Assembly (NCBI GenBank): GCA_024654025.1
Contig: JANLIR010000008.1
Span: 1 to 38,035, forward strand
Origin: Candidatus Wolfebacteria bacterium
Lineage (GTDB): Bacteria > Patescibacteriota > Minisyncoccia > UBA6257 > UBA9933
DNA: 38,035 bases
Direction of reading: 5' to 3'
Shown here piece by piece: positions 8,171 through 16,382 of this stretch; position 1 is the first letter of the stretch, and each line of letters opens with the position of its first letter. The translations under genes were made by a program, and so were the position numbers. A model generated the notes under the pieces. It had not been told where the DNA came from, did not search any database, and saw only the letters and a list, made by a program, of their open reading frames with translations.

Positions 8171-10695
8171 CTGATTGATATTGATTGATATTGATTGATA
8201 TTAGTGGATATTGGGATACTTGTTGCCTGCCCTGAGCCTGCCGAAGGGTTGGTTGATATTGGTTGCGGTTTCGTCGGCGAAAGAATACTAATCGGCAATC
8301 CGGCGCTTGCTACGGCAGCAGATACAGAACAAGCAGAGGTTGTTTGCGATAAAGAAGAAGTGGCTGATTCGGTTGCGTCTCCATTTCTGTATTTGATTGT
8401 ATATGAATATGAAGTATTGCAAGTAAGTCCTGTGTCAGTCCAGGAATTGGTTGTTATCCAACCGGAATTATTTGAATTTGTTGTATTGAGGAAATAATAG
8501 CCAGAGGAAGAAGAAGACGCGTTATTGAAAGAATCAACTGATAAAGCATTGGAAGTTTGGCTTGGAGTAGCGGAGAAGTTAGTGGGACTAGGAGTAAGAG
8601 TGTATTTGCTGGAAGTGGCTCCGTATGAAGAGATATTTCCTGCCAGGTCTGTGAATCTGACATCATAGGTGTATTGGGTGTTGGAGGTAAGAGATGAGTC
8701 AGAAGTGGTAGCAGTGGAAGTGGAAACAGCTGACAAGGTGGTGGTGGAGTTTCTTCTTACTTGCCATTGGTAAAGGCCAGAACCACTCTCTGTGATTGTT
8801 GAAGTAGAAGGCCTGTTGATGATTATTGAGGAAGAAGTGATGGTTCCGAATGTTGATGACGCGATTGTTCCTGTGGGAGCGGTGGTGTCAACTCCAAAGG
8901 AATTAGTTCCTGAATTGAATTGAGTAAATGATGATGTTCCGTTGGAATAATCCAATAATCTGGCTTGCCATTTGTAGTTTCCGTCTGGAAGAGAAGAAAC
9001 AGTAATTGATGAGGTGGCAGTGGCACCAGAAGAAGAAGTGGCGGTGGAAGTGGTGAAGCTGGAAGCGGTGTAATTAGGAGCATTAGAAAACGTAGAGGTG
9101 GACAATTCTACTTGGAGTTTTTCCAAATCATTGAGATCAGAGTCGGAGATAATACCCATAAAACATGCGGTAGATGTAGTTATCCAATAAGTGGAGGTGG
9201 ACATAGCGCTGGAACAACCTGAAGTGTATTGGCCTAAACTAACTGGAGTATTGGGAGCGGTGTTGACGAATTCATCCGCTCCGATGTCCCAAGCAGAACC
9301 CCAAGGTCTGGTTTGTCCGTCAATGTCGTCAGTAAAACCAATTTCGGAGACGCTTGAGGTGGCGGAGTCTTTAGCGGCAGTGTCTGATGAACGAAGGTGG
9401 AAATCAGAAGTGGAGGTAGAAACAAACGCCACAATTTTACTGGTTGTTGCGAAGGTGGCGTTGGGCGCGTCTCCAGCGATGTCGGAAATGTTGTAATTGG
9501 AACCTGCTGGGAAACTCCCGGAGTAACCATCTGTAGAACTTTGAGCAATATTATTCTTATGCAACCCCGTATTATCCGACCAACTAAAATACCCACCATA
9601 CGAATTATAAACAGTATTGTTGTAAACATAATGGGTACTTGCACGAGTGCGTATTCCATAATTAACATAAGAGCCGTTGATAAAATCATAAACGATATTA
9701 TTCCAAACCCTAGAAGTAAGACCAGTAACCTCAAGTATTATTCCGCTATTATTAGCGGCCGTCCCTGACAAAACTCCTTTTATAATATTATCGGAAATCC
9801 TCACATCTGAACTGCCAGCATCAACATACGCTTGAAGAATGCCAGCGTCCCAAGCACTATTAGTAGTTAATCGTATCTGTAGTCCTTCCACACGCACATA
9901 GTTTTCCCGATTTGTAAGAATTGATGCTAATACATATTTCGTGTCATCCCACTTCCCGCTATGCCTTGCCGCAGTAGTAGTATAAATTTTTATGTAGTTG
10001 GTTGAGGTAGTTGTCCAACCGTCTATTGTAACCGCAGTCGTATCCGCGCTTGTCCAAGCTCCATCTATTTTAGCAGTGGCTATGGCGGAATCGCCTGCGT
10101 TGGATATGACTATATAATTAGAACCGTTTACCTGAAGTTGTTCGCCTGATTGAAAATTTGATTTGCCTCTGGCAGAAGTTTGACCAGAAGTATTAAGAGT
10201 TGAAGTGACTATTAGGGTTAATTGGGTGCTTGATTGGATAGACAACACTTGTTGCCAGGTTTGGGATGATTCAAGCCAGATATAATCATCTGCTGTTAGT
10301 TCGGTTGTGTATAAGGTTCCGTCTCCGGTAACCGTGGAGGTGGTGTTGGAAAAAGTTGAAGTGCCGGTCAGGATGTTTCTGATGTTTTCCACAAGAACTT
10401 GATTGCTTGTAGTGGATGCGTTATGAAGAACCTTAGCTTTGGTAGTTGTGGATACTGAACCAGTAACAGTTGCTCCGTCTGAAACAGTTCCGGTTGTGGA
10501 AGAAACGGAATAAACCTTGGTGGAAGAAACTGTTAAATCGGTATTAATTGCCGCTTCCCAAGAAGACAGGGTGTTATAATCCCCTCCTGATTGCATTACA
10601 GATGAAACGAATTCAGTGGCGGCAAATGTTTTGGGGATTAAAAAAACCAGGCCTAAAATAAATACGGTTAATAAAAATATTAGCTTTCCGCGCAT
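7999..10695 (-). CDS. Exported beta-helix protein with FN3-like repeats; C-terminal peptidoglycan-binding domain present but out of frame
   Basis: 898 aa ORF; signal peptide; beta-helix and FN3-like part closely parallels CDS 1..2544. After the 10-bp repeat the homologous PG-binding sequence continues in another frame down to a TAA at 7872-7874. Confidence 0.8.
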   Translation of the reverse strand: MRGKLIFLLTVFILGLVFLIPKTFAATEFVSSVMQSGGDYNTLSSWEAAINTDLTVSSTKVYSVSSTTGTVSDGATVTGSVSTTTKAKVLHNASTTSNQVLVENIRNILTGTSTFSNTTSTVTGDGTLYTTELTADDYIWLESSQTWQQVLSIQSSTQLTLIVTSTLNTSGQTSARGKSNFQSGEQLQVNGSNYIVISNAGDSAIATAKIDGAWTSADTTAVTIDGWTTTSTNYIKIYTTTAARHSGKWDDTKYVLASILTNRENYVRVEGLQIRLTTNSAWDAGILQAYVDAGSSDVRISDNIIKGVLSGTAANNSGIILEVTGLTSRVWNNIVYDFINGSYVNYGIRTRASTHYVYNNTVYNSYGGYFSWSDNTGLHKNNIAQSSTDGYSGSFPAGSNYNISDIAGDAPNATFATTSKIVAFVSTSTSDFHLRSSDTAAKDSATSSVSEIGFTDDIDGQTRPWGSAWDIGADEFVNTAPNTPVSLGQYTSGCSSAMSTSTYWITTSTACFMGIISDSDLNDLEKLQVELSTSTFSNAPNYTASSFTTSTATSSSGATATSSITVSSLPDGNYKWQARLLDYSNGTSSFTQFNSGTNSFGVDTTAPTGTIASSTFGTITSSSIIINRPSTSTITESGSGLYQWQVRRNSTTTLSAVSTSTATTSDSSLTSNTQYTYDVRFTDLAGNISSYGATSSKYTLTPSPTNFSATPSQTSNALSVDSFNNASSSSSGYYFLNTTNSNNSGWITTNSWTDTGLTCNTSYSYTIKYRNGDATESATSSLSQTTSACSVSAAVASAGLPISILSPTKPQPISTNPSAGSGQATSIPISTNINQYQSISISIIYKVSLPRPLQSRSQKPPIISLPIPRYLSPKADHRILRTINQTSSPETSDQIRHS
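8161..8220. repeat. 10-bp tandem repeat (gatattgatt-type units) inside coding sequence
   Basis: ctgattgata ttgattgata ttgattgata ttagtggata ttgggatact, preceded by gtaaatgata. Confidence 0.9.
8225..8250. repeat. Same family as 30212-30237, in beta-helix gene linker
   Basis: gcctgccctgagcctgccgaagggtt; encodes NPSAGSGQA. Confidence 0.75.
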
Positions 10696-10721
10696 AAATT
10701 AATTGTAGCAAATTTCGATTG

Positions 10722-12023
10722 TTAAACAACGCTTAGTCCTGTTGGTGCGGCAGGAGGAGTAGTGTCGCCAGAAACATATTCATATGCTCCAAGGTCGGGA
10801 AAAGAACTTGCCGATCTGCTATTTCCCTCAATATCAGTAGGAACTGTGGCGGTAAGATTAAGACCAGCGTCAATTGGAGCGGCTCCGGTAACTAAATGAT
10901 AGTTTCCATTTGCTTTGTTAATGTAATAACTATCTGAGGTAGCTATATTGTTTATTATTGATAGGCCTATGTTATTTTTAACATCGGTTGTCCCTGCTGA
11001 GATATAAACTGCTTTGGAATTCGGCATATCAATTGTATTGTGATAAATTTTCCTTGCGTACCCTGAATCCCCCGCCCAAAGATTGTCAACATAAATTCCA
11101 TAATGGTTCGCATTAATATTATAAATTAGATTGTTATATATCGTAGATCCGGTTCCTGCCCGTATCGCAGTATAACCAGTATGAATAATGTTGTTTTTGA
11201 TTATGTGGTTTGGATTTGAATCCCATCCTTTGCCGTCAGTATGATTGGATTGATTCACTTCGATTGCCCCAACCGTGGCACCAATATCTGGAGTGTTATA
11301 AATGAGATTGCCATCAACTGTAATATCATGAGTTCCAGGTTTTAACTCTATAGCTTCATCTACTATATTATAGATGGTATTATTTTTTACTAAAATATTA
11401 TTAGTATTGTCTTGTAATCCTCCTGAACCGGTTCCTATGTATATTCCTTCGCCGTTATATTGCCATTGACGAGTATCGTGGATTAAATTATTTTGAATCG
11501 TAATGTAAGACGAATTATTGTGGATAGAAACGGCGTCTTGTCCAACATGATGCACGCTGGAATTTTCTATTATCATATGATCCGAATTTTCTATCCAAAT
11601 TCCCTGATTATAATTTGTTATTTCAAAGCCAGAAAGATTCATATAACTAACGCCGCTAAATTTCATTCTTCCTGTATTGATTCCATTTCCCAAAAGTTTG
11701 GGAGTATGGCCGCTATAGGCTTTAATCTCTGTGCTTTTGGCACTATTGCCGCTTGGGCCTGTTATGGTAAAACTTTCGTTATAAGTCCCGTTTTTCACAA
11801 TAAGATTGTCTCCGCCTGAAATTATACTTATGCCATATTGAATAGTGCACCATGGATTAGATTCTGTTCCGTAAGAAGAAGAATTATTACAAACAGGAGA
11901 TCCGGAATTATCAACATAATAATTGGCGGCTTGGGAAATTTTAATAAATATTAAACCAAAAATCCCTGTGAAGATAGCGAGAAAAATAATAAACTTTTGA
12001 AAATTTCTAACTTGAAAATTCAT
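10722..12023 (-). CDS. Exported right-handed beta-helix protein with DTTPPAAPTGLSVV tail
   Basis: 433 aa; signal peptide; many IxNNxIYN coils; DLGAYEYVSG then tail. Confidence 0.88.
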   Translation of the reverse strand: MNFQVRNFQKFIIFLAIFTGIFGLIFIKISQAANYYVDNSGSPVCNNSSSYGTESNPWCTIQYGISIISGGDNLIVKNGTYNESFTITGPSGNSAKSTEIKAYSGHTPKLLGNGINTGRMKFSGVSYMNLSGFEITNYNQGIWIENSDHMIIENSSVHHVGQDAVSIHNNSSYITIQNNLIHDTRQWQYNGEGIYIGTGSGGLQDNTNNILVKNNTIYNIVDEAIELKPGTHDITVDGNLIYNTPDIGATVGAIEVNQSNHTDGKGWDSNPNHIIKNNIIHTGYTAIRAGTGSTIYNNLIYNINANHYGIYVDNLWAGDSGYARKIYHNTIDMPNSKAVYISAGTTDVKNNIGLSIINNIATSDSYYINKANGNYHLVTGAAPIDAGLNLTATVPTDIEGNSRSASSFPDLGAYEYVSGDTTPPAAPTGLSVV

Positions 12024-12059
12024 TTATATTTTTAAAAGTTATGGGTTGATGGTTGCGTG

Positions 12060-12091
12060 CCCCGTAGCGAGTTTTACTCTGCTACTTGGGG
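12060..12091. repeat. Intergenic GC-rich hairpin
   Basis: CCCCGTAGCGAGttttaCTCTGCTACTTGGGG; stem with small bulges, between two beta-helix genes. Confidence 0.7.
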
Positions 12092-12092
12092 G

Positions 12093-13475
12093 TCAGTTAA
12101 TTGTCAGTCCTGTCGGCGCAGAAGGAGGAGTGGTGTCAGGAGAGCCGCCTGTTAGCGGGTGGGGATAGGTATAAGCGGTATAGGGATACGTCGCGTCTCC
12201 TGTTTGCGGAGCGCGATTATAGTAGTCGCGATTCGCCTGAATATGCGCGGATGTATAGCATGTGCCAGTTTCCGGCGAAGCGTCGTACACGCTTGCCGTA
12301 ACCGGCGATCCATTTAATGTGTTGTCCCAATAATAGATTGGGGCTGGTATTCGATTTCCACCTTGACCTGCTTGTTCAAAGCATTGATACCCACGGTACG
12401 TTTCTGTTGGAGATTTGTTTCCATCATATGTATACGCGCTATACCCTCCTTGGGAATTATCCCAAGTGCCGTTGCATTGCCCTCTCGTCGTATAAAGAGA
12501 GCCAGAAGTTGTTTGTCCGTACCTGGTAAACCAATTCTCACATGACCGGTAATTCGTCATTTGTACACCACGAGAACCCCAATCCCCGATAATTGTATTA
12601 TTGTAAATTTTCCCTGTTCCGCCACGGAACTGAAACATCCATACAGGACGCACCCGCTCCGTGCCACTGTACTGAGTCATGGTATTCCCATATGCTTCAA
12701 ACGCCAGGCAGCTATCTCCTGAATCAGGACCGTGAGTTGCGATACTCCAATTTACCAAGGTATTGTAACGAACGACGTATTTTCCTCCGTCACCACAGTC
12801 AAACGCGTCCGAACTACCTCCAGTGGAATCCTCAAAGTATGAGTCTTCAAAATATACGAAAGTGTTATCTCCCCATGTGGTAGGAATCTTCCAGTTATCT
12901 GCAACGGGAACGGTAGTTATCTTTCCGCGGACAAGAGTACCTCCTATGTTTCCTCCCGAATTTCCCGTAGTAACCCGAACGTGGTCTATTAATCCGGTCG
13001 CTCCGTTGGTAGCCGTGAAAGATCTTCCATGGGAAAGAGTTTGGTCAACATATATATGGTCAAAACGGAAAACAGTTCCAACTCCATTTGCTTGTATCAT
13101 ACCCCATGTTGATCCGCCACCGGTTTCAGTAGACCCGACACGGAACCCACTAATTCTATAAAACCCGGCAGTTCCGCCAACGCTAAATAACGTCGTATAT
13201 GTCGGATATGCGCCTCCATTGTTTCTGAGGTATGTACCGTTTTCGTTTAGCGCCTTTATGGTCAATGGTTTTGTGACGCTTACCCCAGAACTCCAATCCC
13301 AAGTCCCATCAGGACACACAAGCGTATCGCCTGCCGTTGCCGAGGATACGTAAGAAGCCACTGTTGTCCGAGCGCAATCCGGGAGGTTAGTCGTCGCTGC
13401 CCAAGAACTTTCCGCCCAGCCGAAAATTCCAAATAAAATGAATAAGAGACCGGTAATAAGTAATTTAATTTTCAT
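12093..13475 (-). CDS. Exported beta-helix-like protein with DTTPPSAPTGLTIN tail
   Basis: ORF track start is 13523; the internal MKIKLLITGLLFILFGIFGWAESSWAA (ATG at 13475) is a better start because it begins directly at the signal peptide. Confidence 0.8.
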   Translation of the reverse strand: MKIKLLITGLLFILFGIFGWAESSWAATTNLPDCARTTVASYVSSATAGDTLVCPDGTWDWSSGVSVTKPLTIKALNENGTYLRNNGGAYPTYTTLFSVGGTAGFYRISGFRVGSTETGGGSTWGMIQANGVGTVFRFDHIYVDQTLSHGRSFTATNGATGLIDHVRVTTGNSGGNIGGTLVRGKITTVPVADNWKIPTTWGDNTFVYFEDSYFEDSTGGSSDAFDCGDGGKYVVRYNTLVNWSIATHGPDSGDSCLAFEAYGNTMTQYSGTERVRPVWMFQFRGGTGKIYNNTIIGDWGSRGVQMTNYRSCENWFTRYGQTTSGSLYTTRGQCNGTWDNSQGGYSAYTYDGNKSPTETYRGYQCFEQAGQGGNRIPAPIYYWDNTLNGSPVTASVYDASPETGTCYTSAHIQANRDYYNRAPQTGDATYPYTAYTYPHPLTGGSPDTTPPSAPTGLTIN

Positions 13476-13512
13476 AATTTTATTTACACTACTAATAATA
13501 GCCTTGCAATTT

Positions 13513-14793
13513 CTACAATTCATCTGCTCCGATATCCCAAATAGATCCCCTGGTTTGTCCGTCTATGTCAGTAGTAAAAGCCAAATTGGGGTCTGCGGAT
13601 AAATCAGTTCCGGTATCTTTGGCGGAAGTATCGGTTGAAACGAGATGAAAGTCGCCAGTGGAGGTGGAAACAAAATTTACTATTTTACTTGTTGTCGCGA
13701 AAGTAGCGTTAGGAGCGTCTCCAGCGATATCGGAGATGTTGTAGTCGGAGGAGGTTGCAAAAGTGCCGTTATATCCATCATTTGCACCTTGCACAATATT
13801 ATTTTTTGCAAAATAATTCACTCTGACATTTATAACAATACCATCTACACTATTATAAATAGTATTGTTATAGCTGTGTACAACCATGTTATAGCCCGTG
13901 TCAGCACCAAAATAAATACCCATGCCTCTGGTCCCATTTTTAAAATCATAAATAATGTTATTCCACAAAAAATTATTGTTTGAACGAGCGCCGGAACTGA
14001 TCAGTCCTGTAATGTTCTGGCTTCCTGCAGTTAGCGTGCCAGTTTTAATTATGGAGTTAGAAATTCGCAATTCTGAATTAACATTATCAACAAAATTGAA
14101 TATCCCATAAGTGGAGACCGCGGAACTATTCGAAGCCTTAATTTGTAAGCCGTCTATTTTTGTGAATTCTTCCCTCACCCATACGGCGCTACCGTCGGCT
14201 GAGAGAGTTACTTCTAATCTGTATTTCCCCGTATCCCATTTCCCGTTATGCCTTGCTGTGGCAGTAGTATAGATATTGATGTAGTTAGTTGAAGTAGTTG
14301 TCCAGCCTACAATAGCTACAACCGTAGTATCCGCACTTGTCCAAGAGCCGTCAATTTTGGCGGTAGCAATTGCAGAATCTCCCGTATCGGATATTTGGAA
14401 ATAATTGGTGGTGGAAGCGGTTACTCGCCATTGATCGCCTACTTGAAAAGAATAGGTGGAGCTGGAGATAGAAGCGATAAGGATTTGAGTGGCTGTGTTG
14501 TGTTTGGAAACTCCCGTTATCTCGGTTGATGTCGAACTTCGCCATAAAGTAACGCCAGCGGCGTCAGCGATTGTCCCAGTTACTGAACCAGAGAAAACTT
14601 TTGTGGTTGAGGTTGTTAGATCGGTATTTATAGCCGCTTCCCAAGCGAATAGAGTGGCATAATCCCCTCCCGTCTGTTGAATAGTGGAGACAAATTCAGT
14701 GGCGGCGAATGCTTTGTTGCTTATTCCAAAAACCAGCAGAATAAATACAATTAGAAATATTATTTTTTTAAAATTTATAACCTGAAAATTCAT
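13513..14793 (-). CDS. Exported right-handed beta-helix protein without the tail (ends DIGADEL)
   Basis: 426 aa; signal peptide; module TEFVSTIQQTGGDYATLFAWEAAINTDLT shared with 1..2544 and 7999..10695. Confidence 0.85.
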   Translation of the reverse strand: MNFQVINFKKIIFLIVFILLVFGISNKAFAATEFVSTIQQTGGDYATLFAWEAAINTDLTTSTTKVFSGSVTGTIADAAGVTLWRSSTSTEITGVSKHNTATQILIASISSSTYSFQVGDQWRVTASTTNYFQISDTGDSAIATAKIDGSWTSADTTVVAIVGWTTTSTNYINIYTTATARHNGKWDTGKYRLEVTLSADGSAVWVREEFTKIDGLQIKASNSSAVSTYGIFNFVDNVNSELRISNSIIKTGTLTAGSQNITGLISSGARSNNNFLWNNIIYDFKNGTRGMGIYFGADTGYNMVVHSYNNTIYNSVDGIVINVRVNYFAKNNIVQGANDGYNGTFATSSDYNISDIAGDAPNATFATTSKIVNFVSTSTGDFHLVSTDTSAKDTGTDLSADPNLAFTTDIDGQTRGSIWDIGADEL

Positions 14794-14820
14794 TGAAAAT
14801 TGGAAATTTAAAATTATAAA

Positions 14821-16377
14821 TTATGATATGGACAGCCCTGTCGGCACAGCGGGAGGGGTGGTGTCAGCCGGAACTCCAGAAACATATTCATACGCGCCAC
14901 GATCCCATGTTCCGTCAGCGCCACGGATATTTCCGTACATATCCAGACGGGAATCGAACGTGCCGAAAAACGTATCAGCGGACTCGTTCCACCATGATTG
15001 TGCCGCTAAGTTTAATCCTGCCGCTGTTGGAGCGACCACCCTATAATCATCTTTGGTATAGTCTACGAATATGCTGGATGATAATCCAGTTTGTGCGTTC
15101 GTTCCTCCGGGCGCGCCATATCCACCGGAAGCGTGATACCCATGACCTGTCTGCCTATTGCTGGTAGAGTTATTGCTGTTGTAATATAGATTGTTGTAGA
15201 GGTAGTTCTCAGCCACTACAGAATAACCAGATGCTATATGGTAGCGTATCTGCGTGAACTCCGCGCCAGCATCGGTCAAAGAGTCTCGAAGATTAACATG
15301 AGTATTGTTGTAGGAACTAACGTAAGAAAACTCAGGTGTTGCGGCTACCGCTTCTGCTCCTGCGACAATGCCGTTATTAAACCCACGATTTCCTTCGGTA
15401 CAATCACCTACGCTTGGTAGGCACACTCCTGTTTGTCCATACTTATTGTAGATAATATTTCCATAAAACCTTACCTGACGAAAATTCTCTCCATATAAAA
15501 TCGCCTGACCTTCATTATGAATAAACTTATTCCATCGTACTACGATATAGTTTGGCAGGTCAGAACCAGCGCCGGGCCAGTGGAATTGAAGCACTTGTCC
15601 GTATGGCGCATAGGGACAATTACCCCGAACGCCCGGTCCACAATAAGGACGCCGCCTTCCAAGCCTTTCTACAACACTCCTTTCAATCAAGACATACTTT
15701 GAGTTTCCGAACTGCATTCCATCAGTAGTACAGTTTTGAAAGTATGAGTTTTGTATTTTATAATGATGTCTATTGACGCCTGAAACACGAAGGGCTATCG
15801 TATCATCCGAACCTAAAATTCCTTCCTGATCTCTGGCAGCATTATAAACGTGGACATACCTTATAGTAATATTACTCGAATTTGTTATCTGTACATATCC
15901 AGCGTGGAGTAAATGAGTGTTAAGGCTGACTTTTATTCCATAATCGAGGGTGTTGGTACTGGGTACTATATGAGTTCCGTTTCCGTCGATTGTATAATAA
16001 CTGGTTGCGAAAATTATCGGACCGGTGAAGATTGCCTGTCCTGTTCCATAAGAATCGCTCCATCCGGTTGACGTTCCGTGATCTGCAACGGTGGCCTTCT
16101 TAATCGTAATCACGAGAGTGCCATTAACCGCATCATCAAAGATGTGTCCGGCACCATATGATCCGGTAGCAAGGTAGTAGGTATCTCCGCGGGTAAGGGC
16201 GGAGGGGAGACTGCCGTAGGCGTTTGCCCAGTCAGATCCGTTTCCAGAGGCTCCTTGCCGCACGTAGCGGTTGGCTGCTTCGGAACTTTCCGCCAAACCA
16301 AAAAGGCCGAGAAATACTGCCAAAAAAATTAAAAAAATTTTGTTCGGAGATTTATAGATACTCATAAAAATCGGCAA
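14821..16377 (-). CDS. Exported right-handed beta-helix protein with DTTPPAVPTGLSIS tail
   Basis: 518 aa; signal peptide GLFGLAESSEAAN; beta-helix coils; RGAYEYVSG then tail. Confidence 0.87.
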   Translation of the reverse strand: MPIFMSIYKSPNKIFLIFLAVFLGLFGLAESSEAANRYVRQGASGNGSDWANAYGSLPSALTRGDTYYLATGSYGAGHIFDDAVNGTLVITIKKATVADHGTSTGWSDSYGTGQAIFTGPIIFATSYYTIDGNGTHIVPSTNTLDYGIKVSLNTHLLHAGYVQITNSSNITIRYVHVYNAARDQEGILGSDDTIALRVSGVNRHHYKIQNSYFQNCTTDGMQFGNSKYVLIERSVVERLGRRRPYCGPGVRGNCPYAPYGQVLQFHWPGAGSDLPNYIVVRWNKFIHNEGQAILYGENFRQVRFYGNIIYNKYGQTGVCLPSVGDCTEGNRGFNNGIVAGAEAVAATPEFSYVSSYNNTHVNLRDSLTDAGAEFTQIRYHIASGYSVVAENYLYNNLYYNSNNSTSNRQTGHGYHASGGYGAPGGTNAQTGLSSSIFVDYTKDDYRVVAPTAAGLNLAAQSWWNESADTFFGTFDSRLDMYGNIRGADGTWDRGAYEYVSGVPADTTPPAVPTGLSIS

Positions 16378-16382
16378 AAAGG

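Noticed and set aside
8161-8220. CRISPR-like array
   Set aside because: Short contiguous 10-bp units without spacers; it is a coding tandem repeat.
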